Shown here in pieces: positions 45,578 through 53,665 of a stretch of 63,469 nucleotides of DNA. The stretch spans positions 1 to 63,469 of the forward strand of contig NZ_REHC01000010.1 in NCBI RefSeq assembly GCF_003692965.1. The letters are read 5' to 3'. The position numbers were made by a program, and so were the translations under genes. The DNA comes from Lactobacillus sp. ESL0246 (GTDB lineage Bacteria; Bacillota; Bacilli; Lactobacillales; Lactobacillaceae). How positions within the stretch are numbered: the stretch's first letter is position 1; each line of letters begins with the position of its first letter. The notes beneath the pieces are model-generated. The model ran no database searches. It was not told the origin of the DNA and was given only the letters and a program-made list of their open reading frames with translations.

Positions 45578-46954
45578 TTATCCCAAAACCAATTTTAATG
45601 CTTGTGGAATACTTGCAACAGGAATTACTTCAATTCCTAATTGCTTCAAGCTATTCCTCATATTATGTTTTGGAATAAAGATACGCTTAAAACCAGTCTT
45701 AGCGGCTTCCTTAATCCGGGCATCAATTTGATTAACACGGCGCACCTCGCCCGTTAAACCAACTTCACCCACAAAACAATCGGTCGGCAGTATCTCCTGA
45801 TTTTTATAACTAGAAGCAATCGCCATTACAACCGCTAAATCAATGGCAGGTTCATTCAAACGAATGCCACCCGTTGCAGTTAAGTAAACATCTTGATTTT
45901 GCAACATTAAGTTGCCTCGCTTCTCTAAGACTGCTAATAAAAGAGCCGCTCGATTAAAATCAACCCCTGAAGTCGTTCTCTTAGCATAACCAAATGCCGT
46001 TGGCGTAACTAGTGCCTGAATCTCTGCCAGAATTGGTCTTGTTCCTTCTAATGAAACTACAATTGCTGAGCCCGTTGATTCAGGTAAACGCTCATCCAAA
46101 AATATTGCTGACGGATTGGTTACCTCTTTGAGACCCCTATTTACCATTTCAAACATTCCAATTTCATTTGCGGCGCCAAAACGATTTTTTACTGAATGTA
46201 AAATGCGGTAGGCATGGTGTTCATCACCCTCAAAATAAAGAACGGTGTCAACCATGTGCTCCAAAATTTTTGGTCCAGCAATTGCGCCTTCTTTAGTGAC
46301 ATGACCAATCACAAAAACCGTAATTGCATCAACTTTAGCAATCTTCATTAATTCACTTGTTACTTCTCGCACTTGTGAAGCTGAACCCGTCATTGAATCA
46401 AGACTTGGCTCATTCATTGTCTGAATTGAATCTATAACTACGAAGTCAGGATGAACGGTATCAATTTGACGTCTAATATCCTCCATATCGGTTTCAGGAT
46501 ATAGTAACATTTCGCCAGATTTTAGCCCTAAACGATCGGCACGCAACTTAATCTGATTTGCAGACTCTTCTCCTGAAACATAAAGCACTTTATGCTGATG
46601 CGATAGTTCGCTCATGATTTGCAACATTAATGTTGATTTACCAATCCCTGGATCTCCACCGATCAAAACAAGTGATCCAGGTACAATCCCGCCTCCAAGG
46701 ACACGATTTAATTCACCCATGCTAGTTTGAATACGTTCTTCTTTTTCTGCTTTTACCTGATCCATTTTAATCGGTTCACTGCCACCAGCTTGCTTAATGA
46801 GTCTACTGGGACTACCTTTACTTGATCGTGTCTGCAATGTTTCAGTTTCTTTTTCAAACTGATTCCATGCCCCACAATTAGGACAACGCCCTAAATAACT
46901 AGCAGAAATATAGCCACATGAACGACATTTATACTTAGTTTTAATCTTTCCCAT
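45578..46954 (-). CDS. radA: DNA repair protein RadA
   Basis: A 458-aa RecA-like branch-migration helicase. A four-Cys zinc finger CRSCGYISASYLGRCPNCG opens it. Walker A is GGDPGIGKST near residue 97, KNRFG (RadA-specific) near 256, and the Lon-like C-terminal domain ends KHNMRNSLKQLGIEVIPV. It shares one base with the dut stop codon. Confidence 0.95.
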   Translation of the reverse strand: MGKIKTKYKCRSCGYISASYLGRCPNCGAWNQFEKETETLQTRSSKGSPSRLIKQAGGSEPIKMDQVKAEKEERIQTSMGELNRVLGGGIVPGSLVLIGGDPGIGKSTLMLQIMSELSHQHKVLYVSGEESANQIKLRADRLGLKSGEMLLYPETDMEDIRRQIDTVHPDFVVIDSIQTMNEPSLDSMTGSASQVREVTSELMKIAKVDAITVFVIGHVTKEGAIAGPKILEHMVDTVLYFEGDEHHAYRILHSVKNRFGAANEIGMFEMVNRGLKEVTNPSAIFLDERLPESTGSAIVVSLEGTRPILAEIQALVTPTAFGYAKRTTSGVDFNRAALLLAVLEKRGNLMLQNQDVYLTATGGIRLNEPAIDLAVVMAIASSYKNQEILPTDCFVGEVGLTGEVRRVNQIDARIKEAAKTGFKRIFIPKHNMRNSLKQLGIEVIPVASIPQALKLVLG

Positions 46955-47505
46955 TAGTCCTCCTTCTCATTTGTTGAACCAAAGCCGTTACATCTTTGAC
47001 GATCGACTGGCAAATCATTATCAACTTTGTTGTATTTAATAAAAATACCTTGGACAATGCGATCTCCCTTGTGAATTTTAATTGGTCTGATACCATAATT
47101 AAGCATTTGAACGAAAATTTCACCCTCATTTTTCTCATTATTATAGTAATCTGCGTCTATGACTCCAATTCCATTGGGTAAACTTAAGCTACGTTTAAAA
47201 GTATTAGATGAGCGATTTGCCAAAATCAGAACTTCATCTTCAGGCATATACGCCTTGATTCCAGTTGGTATTAATATTGGTCGTAAAATTTCATCAGCAA
47301 GCTCATAATCAGATTCATAAAGTTGATGACCATTACGCAATAAACGAAAAATGCGTACAAAATTAAGACGCCAAATACTCGGAACTACCATATCTTTAGC
47401 CGCCTCTAAATCATAGCCTGCACTTGCAAGTGTTTGCCGTCTTGGTAACATGATTTTTTGATCTTGATATTTAGATACGACTTCAAAACCACGATTTTTC
47501 TTCAT
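46954..47505 (-). CDS. dut: dUTP diphosphatase with an internal insertion
   Basis: A 183-aa trimeric-type dUTPase hydrolysing dUTP to dUMP. Motif 1 is ASAGYDLEAAKDM near 29, motif 2 ANRSSNTFKR, motif 3 GVIDADYYNNEKNEG and motif 5 CNGFGST. About 35 extra residues (VPSIWRLNFVRIFRLLRNGHQ...) lie between motifs 1 and 2 compared with the ~145-150-aa standard form; such longer forms occur in lactobacilli and their phages. Coupled to radA. Confidence 0.88.
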   Translation of the reverse strand: MKKNRGFEVVSKYQDQKIMLPRRQTLASAGYDLEAAKDMVVPSIWRLNFVRIFRLLRNGHQLYESDYELADEILRPILIPTGIKAYMPEDEVLILANRSSNTFKRSLSLPNGIGVIDADYYNNEKNEGEIFVQMLNYGIRPIKIHKGDRIVQGIFIKYNKVDNDLPVDRQRCNGFGSTNEKED

Positions 47506-47614
47506 TTTATCTCCTTTAAAACATTAATATTTATTTTACAATAGATTACGAAGATTCAGAAATCTTCTATATGATTAAATACGTAAAAATAAGTTATTTT
47601 AAAAGGAAAATGCC

Positions 47615-47917
47615 ATGTTCGATATTGATAATCCCCATCAAGCCTTCCAAGTTAACGACGATAATAATCGCCTAATCTGCCGGTGGTCAATGGACAAAAT
47701 TAACCGACAAACTGGACCAGTCTGGGTAATGAATCACTTATTTATTAACCCCGATGTAAATAGTAAGCAAATTTTACACGATCAGATGAAAGTAGTAATG
47801 GAAATTGCTCAAAAGTCCCAAATACCAGTGTGGCCACTTGACCCGCAAGTCATCGCCTATTTTAGCCAACATTCAGAATTTGATAAAATTTGGTATCACA
47901 AGCCTTATAGCAAATAA
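47615..47917 (+). CDS. Small GNAT-like acetyltransferase-fold protein
   Basis: A 100-aa protein. VWVMNHLFINPDVNSKQILHDQMKVVMEIAQKSQIPVWPLDPQVIAYFSQH resembles the short GNAT family (COG2388/YjdJ type), where a strand, an acetyl-CoA loop and a helix make up a minimal acetyltransferase. The signature Gly-x-Gly loop is weak here (NPDVNSKQ), so catalytic activity is uncertain. AAAAGG lies 9 bases before the ATG. About 80 bp before pepC on the same strand. Confidence 0.5.
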   Translation: MFDIDNPHQAFQVNDDNNRLICRWSMDKINRQTGPVWVMNHLFINPDVNSKQILHDQMKVVMEIAQKSQIPVWPLDPQVIAYFSQHSEFDKIWYHKPYSK

Positions 47918-47996
47918 TTATCAAACTTTATATATTAGACTACTCACGTACATTAGGCTAAAATAGAAGTAATTAACTTTAAGGAGGAAACATTTT

Positions 47997-49340
47997 ATGA
48001 CAAAAGAAATCACAAATGAAGCAATTGCTAATTTTGCTGCTGATCTAGACAAGCACCCTGGCATTAACATTGCTAGCCGGGCTGCCCAACAAAATGGCAT
48101 TTACAAGGCTAGTCAAAATTTGCAATCAAAGATTGACCTCGAGCCAACTTTTTCTATCGAAATTGATACAGGTAAACCCGCTGACCAAAAACAATCAGGT
48201 CGCTGCTGGATGTTTTCAGCTTTAAATACCATGCGTCACCCTTTACAAAAAGAATACAAAGTTAAAGACTTTGAATTATCCCAAAATTACACTAACTTCT
48301 GGGACAAATTCGAAAAGTCTAACTGGTTCTTTGAAAATGTCATTGCTACTGCCGATAAACCTTTAGGAGATCGGAAAGTTAGCTTCTTGTTTGCAACTCC
48401 ACAACAAGATGGTGGGCAATGGGATATGCTATGCGGCCTAATCGAAAAATACGGTATTGTACCTAAAGCAGTTTATCCCGAAACAGCTAATGCCACTAGT
48501 TCAAGTGCCTTGAATGACACTTTGAATACTCTTTTACGTAAAGATGGGTTAGCTTTGCGCGCAATGATTAATAATGGTAAAACTGAAAACGAAGTTGCCG
48601 CTCGCAAGCATGAATTTTTGAATGATGTTTTCAGAGTTCTTGTTATTTCATTGGGAATGCCACCAAAGAAATTTGACTTTGAATACAAAGATGATGATGG
48701 CAACTATCACCGCGAAGCAGATCTTACACCAAAAGAATTCTTCGATAAGTATGTTGGCATGAATCTTGAAGACCATGTATCAATTATTAATTCACCAACA
48801 ACTGATAAGCCATATCATAAAGTCTTTTCTGTTGAATACCTTGGCAATGTTGTCGGTGGGCGCCAAGTACGGCACATGAACTTAGAAATTGCCGAAATGA
48901 AAGCTTTAATCATCCAACAATTAAAGGGTGGTGAAGTCGTTTGGTTTGGCTCAAATGTGGGCAAAGATTCCGAAAGACAACTAGGCTTGCTTGATACCAA
49001 GATTTACCAGCGCGATGAATTATTTGATATTGATATGTCAATGTCAAAGGGCGACAAACTTGATTCTGGCGAAAGCATGATGGATCACGCCATGGTGATT
49101 ACTGGGGTTGATTTAGTTGAAGGAAAACCAACTAAATGGAAAATTGAAAACTCTTGGGGTGAAAAGCCGGGCTTCAAAGGTTACTTTGTAATGAGTGATG
49201 CTTGGTTTGATGCTTTTGTATACCAAGCGGTGATTAACAAAAAGTTTCTCTCTGATACTTTAAAGACCGAGTTTGATGAGGGGGCTAAAGATCCTATTCA
49301 ACTTTTGCCATGGGATCCAATGGGCGCCTTAGCGAAATAA
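47997..49340 (+). CDS. pepC: Aminopeptidase C (bleomycin hydrolase family C1B)
   Basis: A 447-aa papain-fold peptidase of the hexameric bleomycin hydrolase type, releasing N-terminal amino acids from casein or other peptides. QKQSGRCWMFSALN carries Gln and catalytic Cys near residue 70; MMDHAMVITGV the His near 363; KIENSWGE the Asn near 385. The C-terminal residues form the self-compartmentalising arm. GGAGG precedes the ATG by 8 bases and TAAAAT (extended -10) lies about 25 bp further upstream. The related PepE/PepG cannot be fully excluded. Confidence 0.9.
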   Translation: MTKEITNEAIANFAADLDKHPGINIASRAAQQNGIYKASQNLQSKIDLEPTFSIEIDTGKPADQKQSGRCWMFSALNTMRHPLQKEYKVKDFELSQNYTNFWDKFEKSNWFFENVIATADKPLGDRKVSFLFATPQQDGGQWDMLCGLIEKYGIVPKAVYPETANATSSSALNDTLNTLLRKDGLALRAMINNGKTENEVAARKHEFLNDVFRVLVISLGMPPKKFDFEYKDDDGNYHREADLTPKEFFDKYVGMNLEDHVSIINSPTTDKPYHKVFSVEYLGNVVGGRQVRHMNLEIAEMKALIIQQLKGGEVVWFGSNVGKDSERQLGLLDTKIYQRDELFDIDMSMSKGDKLDSGESMMDHAMVITGVDLVEGKPTKWKIENSWGEKPGFKGYFVMSDAWFDAFVYQAVINKKFLSDTLKTEFDEGAKDPIQLLPWDPMGALAK

Positions 49341-49364
49341 TTATTTTAGCAACAATAAGTAACG

Positions 49365-49398
49365 GGCAGTAGACTTCAAAGTTGTCTACCGCCTTTTT
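49365..49398 (+). terminator. Terminator after pepC
   Basis: GGCAGTAGAC and GTCTACCGCC pair with one wobble, followed by T5 on the plus strand. Confidence 0.8.
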
Positions 49399-49414
49399 AT
49401 AATCCTAATTAAAC

Positions 49415-49453
49415 AAAAAAGATGCTCAAGCTTTATGCTTGAGCACCTTTTAT
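49415..49453. terminator. Bidirectional hairpin between pepC and the WxL gene
   Basis: AAAAAGATGCTCAAGC and GCTTGAGCACCTTTT fold around TTTAT with A/T tracts on both sides. Leftward it could end the WxL transcript, though about 150 bases after its stop. The rest of 49454-49600 holds only AT-rich sequence. Confidence 0.75.
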
Positions 49454-49600
49454 AAAATCATTATTATTGTTGCCTAACAACAAACTTCTACCAGAATTTC
49501 CTTAAACTTTAATTTAAGAAAATTAGGCAAAACTTGCAGGTATAAGTGAAAAAATATCACTTAATTGTTAGTTAGTAAGTATCTTGACAAAATCTTAAGT

Positions 49601-50572
49601 TTATTGAATTCCTGTTGATAAAGTCCAAGTTAATGAAGTCGTATAAGTTCCTGCATCAACACTGGCAGTGGTTGGTAAAGTCAACTTGATATCACTTGGA
49701 TCCCAAGCAAAAACGGCTGCTCCAACACCAGTAGCAGTTGATGGTGCGTTCCCAAGCTGAACTGCGGTACCATTGGTATCTAAATTAACCGTAAAACTTT
49801 TATTCACACTATTGAGATCGACCAGATTAGCGGGAGAATTATAATTTCCATCATCTATATTTCCTGTTAATCGCATAGCATCTCGTGTTTGGCCAACTAC
49901 AGTATTGTTAAAACCTAGCGTGGCGCCACTAATTGTTTTGCTACTACCAGTTGTCAGCGGACCATCGGCTTTAACACTTAACTGCCAATCTCCTGCATGG
50001 TCATTATTCTTGTCACCAGGTTCTACGCCTGAACGGTTCTGTTGCTTATCAACCACTGTCACCCAAGTCTTACCAATAACATTAATTAACTCAGGCTCAG
50101 TGGTAGAAAGCTTCGGGGTCTGGTTAGCTCCCCCGGCATATCCAGGATATACATCATTGTTGGTACCATTTACGATACCATTTACGTTTGTACCAGCTGC
50201 TGTAAAGACAGGGTTGGCAGAATTAAACGCAGTATGACTACCAAAGTCGAGTACTTCTGGCACATGTTGCAAGCGTAAATAGCCCTTGCCATCATCTGGT
50301 TTATTTGGATTATCTGGTTTATTTGGATTATCTGGTTTATTTGGATTATCTGGTTTATTTGGATTATCTGGGTTAGGATTTGGGCTGTCTTTTCCAAAGG
50401 TAATCCCCACTGTACTATGATTGGTATCTGGTAAGACTTTACCCTCGTTTCTAGATGCGCCATTCAAGCCTTCTTGGGTTCGAGCTTGAATAATGGCCGG
50501 GGTAGCGGCAGCTACAGTCGATAAGACTGTGGCACTTGTCATTACCATACTGGCTATTTTAGTTAATTTCAT
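49601..50572 (-). CDS. WxL-domain surface protein
   Basis: A 323-aa secreted cell-wall protein. A signal peptide (MKLTKIASMVMTSATVLSTVAAATPA) comes first. Residues ~62-95 are an Asn-Pro-Lys repeat (four perfect NPNKPD units). The WxL domain follows: LRLQHVPEVLDFGSH, then GDWQLSV and SLTWTLSTG as the two Trp-x-Leu motifs. WxL domains bind peptidoglycan non-covalently. GAAGGAGG supports the ATG. It lies downstream of the DUF916 protein and a 51-aa membrane peptide, forming a compact WxL locus. Confidence 0.88.
   Translation of the reverse strand: MKLTKIASMVMTSATVLSTVAAATPAIIQARTQEGLNGASRNEGKVLPDTNHSTVGITFGKDSPNPNPDNPNKPDNPNKPDNPNKPDNPNKPDDGKGYLRLQHVPEVLDFGSHTAFNSANPVFTAAGTNVNGIVNGTNNDVYPGYAGGANQTPKLSTTEPELINVIGKTWVTVVDKQQNRSGVEPGDKNNDHAGDWQLSVKADGPLTTGSSKTISGATLGFNNTVVGQTRDAMRLTGNIDDGNYNSPANLVDLNSVNKSFTVNLDTNGTAVQLGNAPSTATGVGAAVFAWDPSDIKLTLPTTASVDAGTYTTSLTWTLSTGIQ
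50294..50365 (-). repeat. Four perfect 18-bp direct repeats coding the WxL-protein linker
   Basis: The plus-strand unit ATCTGGTTTATTTGGATT occurs four times head to tail (50294, 50312, 50330, 50348), with a partial fifth. It encodes the Asn-Pro-Asn-Lys-Pro-Asp linker. Perfect identity implies recent expansion and probable length variation between strains. Confidence 0.95.
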
Positions 50573-50653
50573 CTTGAAGTTCCTCCTTCAAATATATATT
50601 TTTCATACACAACTAATCATCTTGCAATGATTATTCCAACGATTGTTTACTAG

Positions 50654-50809
50654 TTAATAAAGATTGATCGTCTTCCAAGTATTAAAATCGTTATATGTTT
50701 TGATTGTAAAGTACAGACACGTCGCAAAGGCAATTGCTAAGAGTATCGATAACCCCAGCCAAAACCACTGCACGCGACGGTAGGAAAATTTTGCGATCAA
50801 TACTTTCAA
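50654..50809 (-). CDS. Short single-span membrane peptide (51 aa) of the WxL locus
   Basis: Not in a standard gene list because it starts with TTG. The frame reads MKVLIAKFSYRRVQWFWLGL at the start, then a hydrophobic helix (LSILLAIAFATCLYF) and KTYNDFNTWKTINLY. The TTG overlaps the DUF916 stop (TTGA) and is 9 bases after GGAGG, which lies within the last codons of the DUF916 gene. Positive residues precede the helix, so the C-terminus would face outwards. No known family. Confidence 0.65.
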   Translation of the reverse strand: MKVLIAKFSYRRVQWFWLGLSILLAIAFATCLYFTIKTYNDFNTWKTINLY

Positions 50810-51858
50810 ATACTATCACCTCCTTTAGTGCGCGGCCGCAACATGAAAGTCCAAACCAAACCGCCGAGACTTAACACCAGTAAAACCCCGCAAATAATCG
50901 TGGCATACAGCCAATAATTAATCGGCTTTTTAACAGCACGGTCATTGATTGTCTTAGCCTGGGAATTATTCACCTTCATGGTTTCGTTAAAGGTCCAACT
51001 TACCGGGAAGCGATTCTGCGTATTCAATCCTTTTAGGGTGACTTTGATATGATATATACCGGATTGTAGTGCATCATAGCTCCAGGAAATGGGCAACACA
51101 ATGCGCGAATTAGGGGCAATCATAAAGTTGTTGGCGTTAAAGGTGCGCACCTCGCCGCCACTGCGACCGATGGCTACCGCAACACTTGCTTTAGAAATAG
51201 CCATGGGGGCAATATTACGCAAGGTAACGCCTAAAGCGGGGTGACGGTTAAAGAGTATCGGTTTGGTAGTGGCGTATTTCACCTTGGGAAAGACCTGATA
51301 GTTCTGTCCGCGTAAGACAATTCCTACGGAATAGGCGTAATTAGAGGTAATCATGCCGCCCTTAGTCTTGGGCCTCTTGGGGTGTTCGACAAAGTGCCAG
51401 TCGCCATAGATCATGCCATCAAAGCGCTCTTTAGGCAGCTTAACGGTGGCACTGATAACGCGGGATTGCCTCGGCCCTAGCTTAAGCTTCTGGTCGCCCT
51501 TATGAAGCGTGATTAAGGTAGTTAGAGGATGCTTTAAACTAGGATCAAGTGTTTTAGTCTGAGGCGTAAAATCAATGCCGCCCCCATCTTGGGTATAGGC
51601 ATTACGCAAATTAACCCGCACCGTGATCGTTTTCTTAGAAAAGTTCTGTACAGCCATCTTAATCACATGAGTGGAATTCTTCCGATAAGCTAAATCAAAG
51701 TAGTTACGGGTCGTATCGACCTGCTCTTCGGGGAAAAGCGGCCTAACTTCAAAGTCGGTGCTATCATCTGATTGAGCAGCCACCACCATGGTTTGCGGAG
51801 TTAACCAGATTGCCAAGACCAAAACTAATCCCAGCCACCAACGCTTCTTAGTTTGCAA
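50806..51858 (-). CDS. DUF916/DUF3324 WxL-locus cell-surface protein
   Basis: A 350-aa membrane-anchored protein. The signal peptide is followed by DUF916 (VRPLFPEEQVDTTRNYFDLAYR, then VKMAVQNFSKKTITVRVNL) and DUF3324 (YSVGIVLRGQNYQVFPKVKY). A single membrane helix near residue 315 (LYATIICGVLLVLSLGGLVWTF) ends in RPRTKGGDSI. DUF916 proteins partner WxL proteins and help attach them to peptidoglycan. The start is TTG with AGGAGG 9 bases upstream. Its base composition is richer in G+C than the neighbours, a possible sign of transfer. Confidence 0.88.
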   Translation of the reverse strand: MQTKKRWWLGLVLVLAIWLTPQTMVVAAQSDDSTDFEVRPLFPEEQVDTTRNYFDLAYRKNSTHVIKMAVQNFSKKTITVRVNLRNAYTQDGGGIDFTPQTKTLDPSLKHPLTTLITLHKGDQKLKLGPRQSRVISATVKLPKERFDGMIYGDWHFVEHPKRPKTKGGMITSNYAYSVGIVLRGQNYQVFPKVKYATTKPILFNRHPALGVTLRNIAPMAISKASVAVAIGRSGGEVRTFNANNFMIAPNSRIVLPISWSYDALQSGIYHIKVTLKGLNTQNRFPVSWTFNETMKVNNSQAKTINDRAVKKPINYWLYATIICGVLLVLSLGGLVWTFMLRPRTKGGDSI

Positions 51859-52463
51859 AAATGATTCCTCCTAGCAATTTTTTAAAATATTGACAGTTAA
51901 ACCCGCCAAATTAACATTAATTCAGCGGGAAAACATCAAAAGTCAGGTTGTAGTTTTACTAACTATAAGTACTAATTTCGTAGTAGTAAAATGAACAAGC
52001 AAAAAAGTATTACTACCGCAAAAGTCACTAAACTAGCAACAAAATTTTCTTGACCTTTGACAGACGCAATTAGTAAAACGTTGATAATTATAGCTTTAGT
52101 CTGAGTAAAATTTAAACTATAAAAATATACCAATATATAATTCAAAAATAGTCGTAAATAGGAAACGAAAGCTATTACTAAATGCGCTCAAGTTTATGAT
52201 ATCTCAATTTGCGGGATCGTACAGATTATATAAAAAAAAAAAAAAAAGTAATATAGAATTACCGTTATTTGAGAAAATAATAAACCTTAGAAAAAGCTGG
52301 ATTTAATTAAAGCTAATTAGCTACTAGCATGGGGTTAGCAATTACTAAATAAGTAAACAATAATTAATAAAATAAGGCAAATAAGCGAAGAAAAAGTAAA
52401 CATTAATTCTTAGATAACGGTAGTTATTAATAACAGATTAAGATTTTGTTATGCTTAAAAGCA

Positions 52464-52492
52464 ACAAAAAAAGGCAATAACTGCCTTTTTTT
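52464..52492. terminator. Orphan bidirectional terminator hairpin
   Basis: AAAAAAAGGCA and TGCCTTTTTTT pair around ATAAC. No gene lies directly before it on either strand; it may terminate an untranslated or unrecognised RNA from the AT-rich gap. Confidence 0.65.
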
Positions 52493-52595
52493 AATTTCAT
52501 ATTTAAAACTTCATTCTAAAATTAGTAATCAAAAAGAAGATGACAATTTTATCTTTTTGAAATGATAACTTTACTATACTTTTAATTCTTCAAAT

Positions 52596-52624
52596 TAAAA
52601 ATGTCGCTAATTAGCGACGTTTTT
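52596..52624 (-). terminator. Terminator after the PNK-like gene
   Basis: CGTCGCTAA and TTAGCGAC pair without a real loop; T5 follows on the minus strand. The stop codon of the gene lies at its upstream edge. Confidence 0.8.
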
Positions 52625-53560
52625 TTACCAAATATGAAGCAACCTATCTGGTTGTAACTTACTTAAATTAAATTGATGTACATGTTGCGCTTGACTTGGG
52701 GGAAATGGTTCCACAAAATCAGCCAAATTAACCAATCCCGTAGAATAAGTCCACATACCCTTAACTTTTTTAATCGGATCAAGCATTTCATTTCTAATCG
52801 GGTATGCCGAAATTAAAAAGTGTTTATGATGGAACTTAAAAACAAAGTATGGCAACCGAAATTCATTAATAATTTCCTCTTTTGTTTTGCCAATCGTGAC
52901 AACATTACGATAAGTACCATACTTTGCCGTAAAACGATCATTAAAGGAAAAATAAAAATTAGAAATATGGACATGGGGAAAATCTTCTTCCCTCATTTTA
53001 TCGGGAACCGCCATTACGTGAGTATAATAATCTAAATTACTTTCCCTTTGTGATAATGCTTTACCCATCTGATTAGGACTAATAACATGAGCCCATTCTG
53101 GAAGTTGAGTATTACTCTGATAAGATAAATACATTTCCCTAACCACATTAGGCTTGACCCAGTCATACTGTCGCCGAATTTCATTGCGTTCAAGCAGACT
53201 TCGCAAATTCCTATGATACATCAAGTCAACCACAAATAATTCATAACGGTATCTTTCAACCCACGGTTGATAATGCTCGACATTTTCGGCAAGAATATGG
53301 GTACTGTCGACAATCACCGTTTCGCCACGTTTCATCTTTTCTTCTACGAGGTAATCCACCACTTTCTCCGTTTGCTCATTTGCATAGCGCGGAATAACTT
53401 GATGTAAACAATCGGTATCTTCTTCATAGTAATAGGTTAAATTTGCCAACAATAATCTAATTTGATCACGGCTAATCGCGTACGGTTGTAAGTGATGACG
53501 CGAAATGAAAGAAGATTTACCGGAGCCGGGGGCGCCTCGCAACAAAAATATTTTACGCAT
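52625..53560 (-). CDS. Polynucleotide-kinase-like P-loop protein with unassigned C-terminal domain
   Basis: A 311-aa protein. Residues 1-165 resemble T4 Pnk and Clp1-type 5'-OH kinases: Walker A LRGAPGSGKSS near 7, ISRDQIR (Asp/Arg contacting phosphate) near 29, VIVDSTHI near 82 and LLERNEIRRQ as LID arginines near 120. Residues ~195-311 (HVHISNFYFSFNDRFTAKY and on) match nothing I recognise; several Phe/His/Lys residues recur. No phosphatase or ligase partner is next to it. It could repair RNA or DNA 5' ends. Its promoter region is short and unmarked. Confidence 0.6.
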   Translation of the reverse strand: MRKIFLLRGAPGSGKSSFISRHHLQPYAISRDQIRLLLANLTYYYEEDTDCLHQVIPRYANEQTEKVVDYLVEEKMKRGETVIVDSTHILAENVEHYQPWVERYRYELFVVDLMYHRNLRSLLERNEIRRQYDWVKPNVVREMYLSYQSNTQLPEWAHVISPNQMGKALSQRESNLDYYTHVMAVPDKMREEDFPHVHISNFYFSFNDRFTAKYGTYRNVVTIGKTKEEIINEFRLPYFVFKFHHKHFLISAYPIRNEMLDPIKKVKGMWTYSTGLVNLADFVEPFPPSQAQHVHQFNLSKLQPDRLLHIW

Positions 53561-53665
53561 GCCTTCTACTCCAAACTAAGAATGTAAATATATTTAGTAT
53601 CGTCTTAAATTTTAACATATATCTGGCCAATTCCACTCTTATAACTAAAAAAGCCAGACAAAAAA

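Larger units (their letters stand above)
51859..52624. other. Intergenic region without a convincing gene
   Basis: 766 bp between the DUF916 protein and the PNK-like gene. It contains AT-rich sequence, a run of sixteen A (52232-52247), an inverted pair ACCGTTAT/ATAACGGT (52262 and 52416) and two terminator-like hairpins (52464-52492, 52596-52624). A minus-strand hydrophobic open frame (51972-52187) lacks a ribosome site. It may be an old deletion scar or hold an untranslated RNA. Confidence 0.6.

Noticed and set aside
51972..52187. Hydrophobic open frame on the minus strand in the 766-bp gap, about 71 codons ending in TAG
   Set aside because: It has no ATG/GTG start, no ribosome site before its TTG codons, and T-rich strands often give chance hydrophobic frames. 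It remains a weak remnant candidate.
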